DNA of 64,000 nt from Lysobacter antibioticus HS124 (GTDB taxonomy: Bacteria > Pseudomonadota > Gammaproteobacteria > Xanthomonadales > Xanthomonadaceae), in assembly GCF_000336385.2 (NCBI RefSeq), contig NZ_HG424486.1, positions 1 through 64,000 on the forward strand, read 5' to 3'. Numbering within the stretch: position 1 is the stretch's first letter; each line of letters begins with the position of its first letter. Of this stretch, positions 17,767 through 25,917 are shown piece after piece. The notes under the pieces were generated by a model. The model had not been told where the DNA came from, ran no database searches, and was given only the letters and a program-made list of their open reading frames with translations. The translations under genes were made by a program, and so were the position numbers.

Positions 17767-19284
17767 CTATTCGGCCTGCGGGGCGAGCCGCTCGGCGAGG
17801 CCGCGCTCGAACGCCGCGTCCTCGGCCAGGGCCGCCTCGATCCGCGCCTGCGGCCACCACTGCCCGCGCACGAACACGCCCGCGACCCGCGCGACGTTGT
17901 GGATGTCGGCCAGCGGGTCGGCGTCCAACAGCACCAAATCGGCGCGCTCGCCTTCGCGCACCGCGCCACGGCCGCGCTCGGGATCGAACAAGCGGTGCGC
18001 ATTGATCGACGCCGCGCGCAATACCTCGACCGGGCTCAGGCCGATCTCGCGCAGTTCGATCATTTCCTGCTGCACCGATACCCCGAACGCCAGCCCGGGC
18101 AGCGCCGCATCGGTGCCGACGGTGAGCGGTACGCCACGTTTCCACAGTTGCCGGGTCAGCACGCGGGCGAAGTCGTAGCCGGCGGAGAAGCTGTCGGCGC
18201 CGTCCTGGGCGCGGAAGGCCTCGCTCAGATACCGGTTGGCCGGCGGGCTCCATTCGCGGCGGGTGACCGGATCGACCCGCTGCGCCCAGTCGCCGGGCAC
18301 CGCCGGCACCGCGCGCTGCACGTACATCGCGACGATGGTCTTGAGCGTGACCAGGGTCGGCGTGACCGAGGCGCCGCTGACCGCCACCGCCTGCGCCAGA
18401 GCATCGATGTCGGCGGGCGCCAGGCCGCTGCCGACGCGGGCGTAGCGAGCCAGCTCTTCGCTGTGGGCGATGTTGCTCAGGGGGTGAGCGAAGGCGAACG
18501 CGCGGTCGGCGCAATCGGCGCAGCCCAGTTCGGGCAAATGGCCGGTGGTGATCAGCCCTTGCCGCTGCGCTTCCTCGACCACGGCGCGGTAGGCCTCGCG
18601 ATTGAGGAACTGGTACGGCTTGATGAAGTCGTAGCCGCGTTCGCGCGCCCGACGCACCGCGGCGATGCCGTCGGCGGCGGTGGTCGGCGCATCGACGGTC
18701 GAGGCCGGTACCGCGCCGTCGGGCTTGGCCGCGACCGCCGCGCGCGGCCCGTTGATGCGCTTGCCGACATACAGGCGGGGGCCCGGCATGCGCCCGGCGG
18801 CGATCTCGTCGCGCAGCCACAGCAGGTTGTCGTCGCTGGCCGCACTGCCGCCGAGGTTGGCCGCGCCGGTCACTCCGGCGCGCAACAGGTTCAACAGGAT
18901 GCGGCGGTCGTAACGATGGCCCTGGTCCAGCGGCAGCCCCGCCAGCACCGGGTCTTTGCTGGCGCGGATCGCGCCCTCGTTGGCCAGATGCACGTGCGCG
19001 TCGACGAAGCCGGGCACCAGGTACTTGCCGCGCCCGTCCACCACCTCGCCGTCCTGCGGCCGCAAGACCGCGCCGGCGTCGAGGATACGGGCGATGCGGC
19101 CGTCGCGGATCAGCACCGTGCGATGGCGCAGCACTTCGTCGTTGTCGGCCGGAATCACGGTGACGTCGCGAATCGCCCAACGCGCCTCGTCGCGCGGCGC
19201 CGCGGCCGCCGGCGGCGCCGCGGCGAGCCCGATGCCCAACAGGCCCACGAGGCTGGAGACGCCGATCCGGACCCATTTGCTCAT
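17767..19284 (-). CDS. Secreted metal-dependent amidohydrolase
   Basis: The 505-residue protein has a signal peptide (MSKWVRIGVSSLVGLLGIGLAA, cleavage near AAA-P). It then follows the amidohydrolase layout: VLIRDGRIARILDAG, the metal-binding VPGFVDAHVHLANEG, a Lys-containing YDFIKPYQF (candidate bridging ligand), GLITTGHLPE and FAHPLSNIAHSEEL with later His, and the Asp motif LTVGTDAALPGLAF. It ends with the usual beta-sandwich GAVREGERADLVLLDADPLADI. It belongs with imidazolonepropionase/prolidase-like periplasmic enzymes that hydrolyse amide or dipeptide bonds. ATG 19284 has a strong GGGAGAGAG site. It is divergent from the sirtuin gene. Confidence 0.87.
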   Translation of the reverse strand: MSKWVRIGVSSLVGLLGIGLAAAPPAAAAPRDEARWAIRDVTVIPADNDEVLRHRTVLIRDGRIARILDAGAVLRPQDGEVVDGRGKYLVPGFVDAHVHLANEGAIRASKDPVLAGLPLDQGHRYDRRILLNLLRAGVTGAANLGGSAASDDNLLWLRDEIAAGRMPGPRLYVGKRINGPRAAVAAKPDGAVPASTVDAPTTAADGIAAVRRARERGYDFIKPYQFLNREAYRAVVEEAQRQGLITTGHLPELGCADCADRAFAFAHPLSNIAHSEELARYARVGSGLAPADIDALAQAVAVSGASVTPTLVTLKTIVAMYVQRAVPAVPGDWAQRVDPVTRREWSPPANRYLSEAFRAQDGADSFSAGYDFARVLTRQLWKRGVPLTVGTDAALPGLAFGVSVQQEMIELREIGLSPVEVLRAASINAHRLFDPERGRGAVREGERADLVLLDADPLADIHNVARVAGVFVRGQWWPQARIEAALAEDAAFERGLAERLAPQAE

Positions 19285-19459
19285 GCTGCTCTCTCCCGTT
19301 TGCGCCATTGGAAGCATAGGCGCAGCGCCGGCCATCCCGCACGCCGCGCCGCCGCGACCGCCCGGCCGCGCAACAACAGATGCGCCGCACGGCGATATAG
19401 TTGAAACAGGATAGTTCGAGCAAGGCGGCGCCGATGCGGCCGCCCGGCGAGAGAGCCCC

Positions 19460-20140
19460 ATGAAAGACAAGATCGTCGTATTCACCGGCGCCGGCGTCAG
19501 CGCCGAAAGCGGTCTGAAGACCTTCCGCGACATGGGCGGGCTGTGGCACCGGCACCGGCTGGAGGACGTCGCCTCGCCACAGGGCTGGCAGCGCGACCCG
19601 GCCACGGTGCTGCGCTTCTACAACGAGCGCCGCGCGGCGGTTCTGGCGGCGCGGCCCAACGCCGCCCACCGCGCCATCGCCCGGCTGGAAGAGAAGTACG
19701 AGGTGGTGGTGATCACCCAGAACATCGACGACCTGCACGAACGCGCCGGCTCCAGCCGAGTCGTCCACGTCCACGGCGAAATCCTCAAGGCGCGCAGCAC
19801 TGCGCTGCCGGAGCGGATCTATCCGCTCAAGGGCCCGGCCATCGAACTGGGCGACCGTTGCGAACGCGGCAGCCAGCTGCGCCCGGACGTGGTCTGGTTC
19901 GGCGAAGCGGTGCGCCACATGGACGAATCGGAAATGCATTTCTCCACCGCGTCCAAAGTGCTGGCGATCGGCACCTCGCTGAGCGTCTATCCCGCCGCTG
20001 GCCTGGTGGCCTATGCGCCGTTCTCGGCCGAGCGCTGGTTCGTCTCGCCCGAGCCGCAGGAGATCCCGCGCGGCTACCGCTTCCTGGAAGGCACCGCGAC
20101 CGCGGTAGTGCCGCCGCTGGTCGAGCAATGGCTGGCTTGA
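19460..20140 (+). CDS. Sir2/CobB-type NAD-dependent deacylase lacking the zinc cysteines
   Basis: The 226-residue protein keeps the NAD-binding GAGVSAESGLKTFRD (10-24), TQNIDDLHERAG (86-97), catalytic His105 in HVHGE, and LRPDVVWFGEAV. The acyl-specificity pair Y54-x-x-R57 (FYNERR), known from CobB and SIRT5, is present, suggesting removal of succinyl or malonyl groups. The zinc ribbon expected between the HGE and VVWFGE motifs normally has four Cys, but only C134 is found (ARSTALPERIYPL then DRCERGSQL). The zinc site is therefore lost or the module is metal-free. A GAGAG ribosome binding site lies upstream. Confidence 0.85.
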   Translation: MKDKIVVFTGAGVSAESGLKTFRDMGGLWHRHRLEDVASPQGWQRDPATVLRFYNERRAAVLAARPNAAHRAIARLEEKYEVVVITQNIDDLHERAGSSRVVHVHGEILKARSTALPERIYPLKGPAIELGDRCERGSQLRPDVVWFGEAVRHMDESEMHFSTASKVLAIGTSLSVYPAAGLVAYAPFSAERWFVSPEPQEIPRGYRFLEGTATAVVPPLVEQWLA

Positions 20141-20273
20141 GCCCGTTCGGCCGCCGTACCGGGCGCGCCCGCGGCGCGGCGCCGCTCCCCTCGCCGTCGG
20201 CGAAACCGGCCGGCCTGCGCAGAACCCGCGCCGGTGCGTGGATTTGCCGGCAACGCCTGCCTAGACTGGCCGC

Positions 20274-20768
20274 ATGCACCTCCGCCTGCTCGCCGAACGC
20301 AGCATCGCCGCCGCCCCCGCCGCGGTGTACGCGCTGGTGCTCGACGGCAACCGCTTTGCGCCCTTGTTCGAAGGCTACGGCCCGATCCCGGGACTGGAAC
20401 GGATCCAACCGCTCGGCCCGGTCGAAGTCGGCGCAGTGCGCGAAGTACGCGACCTGCGCGGCGCGGTACTGCACGAACGCATCACCGCGCTGGAACCTCC
20501 CCAACGCCATGCCTACACCTTGTACGACCTGCCCGCGCCGCTGTCGTGGCTGGCGCGCGAAGGCCGCGCCGAGTGGCGCTTCCAGGCGATGGCCGATGAT
20601 CCGGGCGCGACCCGGGTCAGCTGGCGCTACGATTTCGAATTGACCGGTCCCTGGGCCTGGCCGCTGGCGTGGCCGGTGCTGCGCGGAGCGATGCAGCCGG
20701 CGATGCGGGGCTGCCTGGAGCGCATCGCCCAGACCCTGGAACAAGCCTGGCGCGCGGAGCGGCGTTGA
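20274..20768 (+). CDS. SRPBCC-family protein
   Basis: The 164-residue protein begins LLAERSIAAAPAAVYALVLDGNRF and shows the START/SRPBCC lipid-binding-like pattern (PLGPVEVGAVREVRDL, then HERITALEPPQRHAYTLYD, VSWRYDFE and a long C-terminal helix). Such proteins bind hydrophobic ligands or act as polyketide cyclases. The TGA stop overlaps the ATG of the following hydroxylase gene by one base, so the two are probably cotranslated and act on a common lipid or steroid-like substrate (inference). Confidence 0.78.
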   Translation: MHLRLLAERSIAAAPAAVYALVLDGNRFAPLFEGYGPIPGLERIQPLGPVEVGAVREVRDLRGAVLHERITALEPPQRHAYTLYDLPAPLSWLAREGRAEWRFQAMADDPGATRVSWRYDFELTGPWAWPLAWPVLRGAMQPAMRGCLERIAQTLEQAWRAERR

Positions 20769-21658
20769 TGGAAGAGTGGATCCTGCTCGGCCTGGCGCCG
20801 ATATTCCTGATTCTGATCGCGGCCGAAGCCTGGTACTGGCGGCGGCGCGCGCCGGAACGCTACAGCTTGCGCGATACCGCCTCCAACGCCGCGCTGGCGC
20901 TGATGCACCAGGCCAGCGACGCGATCGCCTGGCTGCTGGTGATCGGCCTGTACTACGCGGTCTACGCGCACCGCCTGTTCGACCTGCCGCCGGCCTCGCC
21001 CTGGACCGTGGCCGCGCTGTTCGTCGCCCAGGATTTCTTCTATTACTGGTTCCACCGCGCCAGCCACCGCATCCGTTGGCTGTGGGCCTCGCACGTCACC
21101 CACCACTCCTCCGAGCGGCTCAACCTGTCGACCGCGTTCCGGCAGAGCCTGACCTATCCGATCTCGGGCATGTGGCTGTTCTGGCTGCCGCTGGCCTGGA
21201 TCGGCTTCGAGCCGCGCCACATCGTCGCGGTGGTCGCGATCAACCTGGCGTTCCAGTTCTTCGTCCACACCCAGGCGGTGGGCAAGCTCGGTTGGTTGGA
21301 GAAGGTGTTCAACACGCCCTCGCACCACCGCGTCCATCATGCCCGCAACCCGCAGTACATCGACCGCAACTTCGCCGGCGTGCTGATCGTCTGGGACAAG
21401 CTGTTCGGCACCTATACCGAAGAGGACGACGCCGTGCCCTGCGAGTACGGCATCGTCGGCCAGGTGCGCGGGCACAATCCGATCCGGCTGACCTTCCACG
21501 AATGGATCGCGATGTTCGGCGACGCCTGGCGCGCGCGCGGCCTGCGCGGCGCGCTGGGGCAGTTGTTCGGTCCGCCGGAGCGCTCGCACTCGCACCTGCG
21601 CGCGAGCGCGGCGGCGTCCGAGGCGGCGACTCAGGTCTTGGGCGAGAGCCCGAAGTAG
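20768..21658 (+). CDS. Sterol desaturase/fatty acid hydroxylase-family membrane enzyme
   Basis: The 296-residue membrane protein has four or more hydrophobic segments and the three histidine boxes of the family: WFHRASHRIRW, HVTHHSSERLN, and HTQAVGK with SHHRVHHARN. These bind a di-iron centre that hydroxylates or desaturates lipids. The start is ATG 20768 overlapping the stop of the SRPBCC gene; the open frame extends further back but inside that gene. Its last 28 nt overlap the convergent membrane-protein gene. Confidence 0.86.
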   Translation: MEEWILLGLAPIFLILIAAEAWYWRRRAPERYSLRDTASNAALALMHQASDAIAWLLVIGLYYAVYAHRLFDLPPASPWTVAALFVAQDFFYYWFHRASHRIRWLWASHVTHHSSERLNLSTAFRQSLTYPISGMWLFWLPLAWIGFEPRHIVAVVAINLAFQFFVHTQAVGKLGWLEKVFNTPSHHRVHHARNPQYIDRNFAGVLIVWDKLFGTYTEEDDAVPCEYGIVGQVRGHNPIRLTFHEWIAMFGDAWRARGLRGALGQLFGPPERSHSHLRASAAASEAATQVLGESPK

Positions 21659-22083
21659 GCATAGGCGGCCGACACCGCCAGCCCCAGCCAGGCCTGCCCA
21701 TGCGTGGTCAGCGCCGGCAGTTCCTTGGGGTGGTACAGGCCGACCAGGAAGGCGCACAGCCCGGCGCCGATCCACACCAGCACGTACAGCACCGAGACCA
21801 CGGTCACCGCGCGCGTCGCGTTGGCCGACGCGCCGGCATCGAGCACCCGCGCGCCCGGCGCTTCGCCGGGCTTGGCCAAGGCCAGCTCGGCGATCACCAA
21901 TGCCGACACCAGGCCGCCGATCACCGACAAGGCCTGGGCCATGCCGTCGTTGAAATAGCTGAGCGGATACAGCGTGCAGCCCGGACCGGACACGCAGTCC
22001 ACCACCCGCACCGGCACGCTGATCAGATGGACGTAGACGCCCAGCAGGATCATCGAGATCAAACCGCCGAACAGAGTCTTCAT
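21631..22083 (-). CDS. Uncharacterised four-helix inner-membrane protein
   Basis: The 150-residue product has an N-terminal hydrophobic segment (LFGGLISMILLGVYVHLISV), a short loop with two Cys (VVDCVSGPGCTLYPL) and three further hydrophobic segments (ALSVIGGLVSALVIAELALA, AVTVVSVLYVLVWIGAGLCA, AWLGLAVSAAYAYFGL). The loop Cys pair could form a periplasmic disulfide. No family is recognised. Its 3' end overlaps the end of the hydroxylase gene on the other strand. Confidence 0.65.
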   Translation of the reverse strand: MKTLFGGLISMILLGVYVHLISVPVRVVDCVSGPGCTLYPLSYFNDGMAQALSVIGGLVSALVIAELALAKPGEAPGARVLDAGASANATRAVTVVSVLYVLVWIGAGLCAFLVGLYHPKELPALTTHGQAWLGLAVSAAYAYFGLSPKT

Positions 22084-22226
22084 GCGCCCCCCAGCCCGCT
22101 CGCGCGCGATCGCCGCAGGGGCGGCGCCGCTGCGGCGCGCGTCCTCGCCGGCGCCGGCTTGCGCCGCGCCGAGCCCCTGTCTGCCCCAGCCAACGCGGCG
22201 CCGTGCCGGCTCAGGCCAACGCGGAC

Positions 22227-22844
22227 TCAATCGTGGGTCTCGCCCGACAGCGGCGTGGCGCGCATCGAATCGCGCTGCTCGAAGGCGTCGAACCAGGCGC
22301 TCAGGCGCGGCCGGCCGGCGCGGAAGCCGGGCAGTTCGCGGAACTCCAGCCAACTCAGCGCGGTCGCTATCGCGATATGGCCGACGTGCAGCGGCGCCCT
22401 GTCGTCGAGCTCGCGCTCGAGCCAGTCGTAGCTTTCGATCAGCTTACGGGCATAGCCGTCGCGCAGCGCCGGGTAGCGCAAGGCTTCCGGCCGGCGCACG
22501 GTTTCCCAGCGTACCTTGATGCCGAAATCGGCCAGGGCCTGGGCGATCGCCTGCAACCGCAGCACATGCCAGCGCGCCTCGCCTTCGGCCGGAATCAGCT
22601 TGCGGCCGTCGTGCAAGGTGTCGAGATAGGCGCAGATGATGTCCGAGTCGAATAGCGGCGGCAGTCCGGAGCGCAACAGCACCGGCACCTTGCCGAGCGG
22701 GTTCTGCGCATACACCGCATCGTTGCGAAGGGTCGGGCTGGTCTCGTGGTGGATCACCTCGATCCGCTCGGCCAGGCCGGCTTCGTGGGCGAATACCAGC
22801 GCCTTGCGCGCATACGGCGAGTGGGTTTGATACAGCAATTGCAT
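22227..22844 (-). CDS. Glutathione S-transferase family protein
   Basis: The 205-residue protein has the thioredoxin-like N-terminal domain (MQLLYQTHSPYARKALVFAHEAGL, NPLGKVPVLL, LFDSDIICAYLD with the glutathione-contacting Asp-Ser) and an all-helical C-terminal domain (HIAIATALSWLEFRELPG). The catalytic residue is probably Ser9 or Tyr11. Start ATG 22844 is favoured over 22859 by family length. It is divergent from the Lrp gene. Confidence 0.85.
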   Translation of the reverse strand: MQLLYQTHSPYARKALVFAHEAGLAERIEVIHHETSPTLRNDAVYAQNPLGKVPVLLRSGLPPLFDSDIICAYLDTLHDGRKLIPAEGEARWHVLRLQAIAQALADFGIKVRWETVRRPEALRYPALRDGYARKLIESYDWLERELDDRAPLHVGHIAIATALSWLEFRELPGFRAGRPRLSAWFDAFEQRDSMRATPLSGETHD

Positions 22845-23087
22845 CGGCGGTCTCCGCAAGCTCGTTGGAAATCCGCAGGCGCGGGCCAGCCGGTGTCGGC
22901 ATACGCCGCGTCGTGCAGGACCCGCTCCTGCCAGTTGCCGTCGACGAAACGCTGCAGTGCCGGCAAGTCCATGACGTCGCCCCGGGATGAGGCGAAAATC
23001 CTAGCCGCGCGGCGGCGCGGTTTCGCCGCGATCGCCTGCCCGGCGATGCGGATTTTCCGCGTCGCGCCGCCCTAAGATGCCTGGACC

Positions 23088-23564
23088 ATGAAACTAGACC
23101 GATTCGACCGTCAATTGCTCAACCTGGTGCAGGAAGACGCCGGCCAGACCGCCGAGCGCCTGGCCGAACAGGTCGCGCTGTCGCCCTCGGCGATCCAGCG
23201 CCGGCTGCGCAAGCTGCGCGAACACGGCGTGATCCAGCGCGACGCGGCGGTGCTCGACCCCAGGCAGGTCGGCAAGCCGACCTTCTTCATCGTCGCTTTG
23301 CAGGTGGAACGCGAGCGTCCGGAGCTGCTGGCGCAGCTGCGCAAGTGGCTGGCGGCGCAGGCGCAGGTGCAGCAGGTGTTCTACGTCACCGGCGAGGCCG
23401 ATTTCGTGCTGGTGGTGACCGCCCCCGACACCGAGAACTACGACGCGCTGATGCTGCGCATGATTGCCGACAATCTCAACATCAAGCGCTTCACCACCCA
23501 TGTGGCGCTGAGCCTGGTCAAGCGCGGCCTGACCATCCCGGTCGCGCTCGACGAAAACGACTGA
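23088..23564 (+). CDS. Lrp/AsnC-family transcriptional regulator
   Basis: The 158-residue protein has an N-terminal winged-helix HTH (MKLDRFDRQLLNLVQEDAGQTAERLAEQVALSPSAIQRRLRKLREHGVI) and a C-terminal RAM ligand-binding domain (VERERPELLAQLRKWLAAQAQVQQVFYVTGEADFVLVV). Lrp proteins form octamers that bend DNA and respond to amino acids. The remnant of an amino-acid-metabolising PLP enzyme directly downstream suggests it once regulated that gene (inference). Confidence 0.9.
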   Translation: MKLDRFDRQLLNLVQEDAGQTAERLAEQVALSPSAIQRRLRKLREHGVIQRDAAVLDPRQVGKPTFFIVALQVERERPELLAQLRKWLAAQAQVQQVFYVTGEADFVLVVTAPDTENYDALMLRMIADNLNIKRFTTHVALSLVKRGLTIPVALDEND

Positions 23565-23581
23565 GCACGGCGCGGCCGCGT

Positions 23582-23838
23582 GCGGTGCCGGTCGCGCGCG
23601 CCGCGGCCGTGCGCGGCGAAGGGCTGCTGATCGCCGACACCTCCGACGATCCGAACGCCCCGGTGGTCGCCGACGCGATGGCCGGCTACGGCCGGCGAGC
23701 ACGCCGTCCGGCAGCGCCGGCCTGGCCGGGTTGCGGCGCGCCGCGGCCGATCCGGCGTTGCGCCGGCGCCATGCGCTCGACGCGCGCAGCGTGGTGCTGC
23801 TCACGATCACCGAAGGCGCGGCGCCTGAGCCGGCCTGA
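23582..23838 (+). pseudogene. Remnant of a fold-type II PLP enzyme (diaminopropionate ammonia-lyase-like C-terminus)
   Basis: Two short coding pieces in different frames are seen. The first (from about 23618) reads EGLLIADTSDDPNAP then ADAMAGYG. The second, from 23701 to the TGA at 23836-23838, reads TPSGSAGLAGLRRAAADPAL then DARSVVLLTITEGAAPEPA. TPSGxAGLAGL and the xxVLxxxTEG ending are typical C-terminal segments of diaminopropionate ammonia-lyase and threonine-synthase-like enzymes. The frame shift plus the missing sequence between GYG and TPSG show decay by internal deletion. It lies directly after the Lrp gene, which often controls such enzymes. Confidence 0.55.
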
Positions 23839-23859
23839 CCACGCCGCTCAGGCCGGCTC
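23827..23859. terminator. Perfect 12-bp hairpin spanning two convergent stop codons
   Basis: GAGCCGGCCTGA (23827-23838) pairs with TCAGGCCGGCTC (23848-23859) across a 9-nt loop. It contains the stop of the decayed PLP-enzyme gene and the stop of the LysR gene. There is no T-tract. Confidence 0.5.
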
Positions 23860-24744
23860 GCGCAGGCACTCGATCAGGAACTCGACCGTCGCGCGCACGC
23901 CCGGCAACTGGCCGCGGCGGTGCGGCATCACCAGGGTCGTGGTCACCCGACCCGCATGCCAGTCCGGCAGCACCCGGCGCAAACGGCCGTCGCCGAGCTC
24001 GGCGCGGCAGATCTTCGCCGGCAAACAGGTCAGTCCCATGCCGGCGACCGCTGCCGCGGTCAGCACCCGCCCCTCGTTGGCGGTCATGCGCGGCTGCGGT
24101 TCGACCTGCACCGTGGCGCCGGCGGCATCGCTCAGGGTCCAGGCGCCGCGTCCCGATTGGCCGGTCAGCAGGCCGTCGTGCCCGGCCAGCTCTTGCGGCG
24201 TTCGCGGTTCGCCGCGCTCGGCCAGATACGCCGGCGCGGCGACCACGACGATGTCCTCGACCGAGGCCTGGCGCTGGATCAGGCCCGAATCCGGCAGCGG
24301 CGCGAAATGGCTGCGCACGGCGATGTCGTAGCCGTCCTGGACCACGTCGACCATGCGATCGCTGACGTCCAGTTGCAGATGCAGGCGCGGATAGCGCCGC
24401 GCCAGTTCCGGCAGCAGCGGCGCCAGGTACTCCTGCGCGACCGGCACGTTGCAGGTCATGCGCACCCGTCCGCTGGGTTCGGCGGCGCGACGGCGGACCA
24501 CGCTCTCGGCGGCTTCGGTCTCGATCAGCGCCGCGCGCGCGTGCTCGTGGAAGGCCTGGCCGGTGTCGGTCAGGACGAAGCTGCGCGAGGTGCGATGGAT
24601 CAGGCGCACGCCCAGTTCGTCCTCCAACGCGGCCACGCGCTTGCTGACCGTGGACTTGGGCACGCCCAGCCGGCGCGAGGCCGCCGCGAAGCCGCCTTGC
24701 TCGACTGCGGTAGCGAACAGGACCAGATCGTTGAGATTGAGCAT
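23848..24744 (-). CDS. LysR-family transcriptional regulator
   Basis: The 298-residue protein has the LysR HTH (LVLFATAVEQGGFAAASRRLGVPKSTVSKRVAALEDELGVRLIHRTSR) and a substrate-binding domain (YDIAVRSHFAPLPDSGLIQRQ, NEGRVLTAAAVAGMGLTCLP). It is divergent from a GST gene 124 nt away, with clear dyads between. By the usual LysR logic it should activate that GST gene in response to an electrophile or related ligand and repress itself. ATG 24744 was chosen because the longer frame would run through the operator. Confidence 0.9.
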   Translation of the reverse strand: MLNLNDLVLFATAVEQGGFAAASRRLGVPKSTVSKRVAALEDELGVRLIHRTSRSFVLTDTGQAFHEHARAALIETEAAESVVRRRAAEPSGRVRMTCNVPVAQEYLAPLLPELARRYPRLHLQLDVSDRMVDVVQDGYDIAVRSHFAPLPDSGLIQRQASVEDIVVVAAPAYLAERGEPRTPQELAGHDGLLTGQSGRGAWTLSDAAGATVQVEPQPRMTANEGRVLTAAAVAGMGLTCLPAKICRAELGDGRLRRVLPDWHAGRVTTTLVMPHRRGQLPGVRATVEFLIECLREPA

Positions 24745-24868
24745 GCCCGCAAAGTACACATATGTGGACTTTGAGTCCATTTTTCGCTTACTACACGCCG
24801 AAAGTCCACGCACCTACAGTGAGCTCACCCCGCAACGACGGGCCCACACCTCTCACTGGAGAATGCAA
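24745..24868. promoter_or_regulatory. Divergent LysR/GST control region with two dyads
   Basis: The 124 nt between the LysR and GST genes are noticeably more AT-rich than the genes. They contain CACATATGTG (24757-24766) and GGACT-TTG-AGTCC (24766-24778), with a half-site AAAGTCCA near 24800. These are plausible LysR recognition and activation sites. Confidence 0.55.
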
Positions 24869-25606
24869 ATGTCCGCTGCCAAGACCGCCCCGACCGCCGC
24901 CGTTCCGATCCTGTTCTACGGCGTGCCGTCCGGCTGCTCGTTCGGTTCCCTTGTCGCCCTGGAATGGGCCGGCCAGCCGTACCGTCTGGCCCGGGTCGAG
25001 ATGCCCGAGCAGATCCACACCACTGCGTTCAAATCCCTCAACCCGGTCGGCGAGACCCCGGTGCTGGTCAGCGCCCAGGGCGACGTGGTCACCGAGAGCA
25101 TGGCCATCCTCAACCACATCGGCGCGCGGGCGATCGAGCGCGGCATCGCCTTCGCCCAGGGCACGCCGCAGTTCGACGAGCTCAACCGGATGCTGGCCTT
25201 CCTCAACACCACCTTCTTCGGTTCGTTCTCGTCGCTGTGGCATGTGCTGGAGCACGAAGTCGACGAAGCCTCGCGCGAGGCCCTGGTCGAGTACGGCCGC
25301 GGCCGGGTGGTGCAGGCCCACGCCAAGCTGGAGGCCATGCTCGGCGACAAGCGCTGGCTGCTCGGCGACCGTCCGACCCTGGCCGACGCCTACTTCGCCG
25401 GCATCGCGCGCTGGACCAAGTACCACAGCGTCGTCGACCGCCGCGATTACCCCAACCTGCAGCGCCTGTTCGATCAGCTCGAAGCCGACCCGGCGGTGAT
25501 CTTCGCCCACGCCATCGAGCAGCAACGCCCGGCGGTCAGCGCCGGCGGCTTCCAGGGCGAGGTCGCGCTGGAGGAGGCGATCGCGGATTACCGCCTGGCG
25601 GCGTAA
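24869..25606 (+). CDS. Glutathione S-transferase family protein under LysR control
   Basis: The 245-residue protein has ILFYGVPSGCSFGSLVALEWAGQPY at the N-terminus (Ser/Cys candidate catalytic residues), FKSLNPVGETPVLVS, VTESMAILNHI (glutathione-binding Glu-Ser) and a helical C-terminal domain with WLLGDRPTLADAYFAGIARW. ATG 24869 is 7 nt from GGAG; ATG 24863 is too close to it. It probably conjugates or reduces electrophiles. It is divergent from its likely LysR regulator. Confidence 0.87.
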   Translation: MSAAKTAPTAAVPILFYGVPSGCSFGSLVALEWAGQPYRLARVEMPEQIHTTAFKSLNPVGETPVLVSAQGDVVTESMAILNHIGARAIERGIAFAQGTPQFDELNRMLAFLNTTFFGSFSSLWHVLEHEVDEASREALVEYGRGRVVQAHAKLEAMLGDKRWLLGDRPTLADAYFAGIARWTKYHSVVDRRDYPNLQRLFDQLEADPAVIFAHAIEQQRPAVSAGGFQGEVALEEAIADYRLAA

Positions 25607-25633
25607 CCGGTGCGGGGGGATGGGCTGGAGCAA

Positions 25634-25877
25634 AGCAACAGCAAATCCCCCTGCCCCCTTTTTCAAGAGGGGGAATGCTTCGGGAGAGTTGCTCGATGCT
25701 CGATCGGCGACGCTTCGGAAGGCCTGCCGCACAAGGCTGCCGCACTTCGCCGTCGAAACGGGAACCGCTACACCCGCACTCAGGGACTTTACCTTCCTCC
25801 GATGGCGCAGCGGCGGTTGCCCCCTTTGAAAAAGGGGGCGGCGACCGCACAGCGGTCGCGGGGGATTTGCTGTTGCT
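25634..25877. mobile_element. MITE-like element with 18-bp perfect terminal inverted repeats
   Basis: Ends AGCAACAGCAAATCCCCC (25634-25651) and its exact complement (25860-25877) enclose 244 bp without a coding gene. Just inside both ends are CCCCCTTTTTCAA-type inverted blocks and a GCGACCGC/GCGGTCGC hairpin. Structure and length fit a non-autonomous, MITE-like dispersed element. It occupies almost all of the gap between the GST and desaturase genes. A diverged relative is at 28970-29110. Confidence 0.55.
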
Positions 25878-25917
25878 GTTGTGGCCGTGGCGTGACTGTC
25901 GCCTCCGCAGCGCCGCC

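Noticed and set aside
22754-22972. Short minus-strand frame beginning MDLPALQRFVDGNWQE just before the GST gene
   Set aside because: The first 40 residues look coding-like, but the rest overlaps the GST gene in another frame. It may be a remnant, but no family could be named and no start signal was seen.
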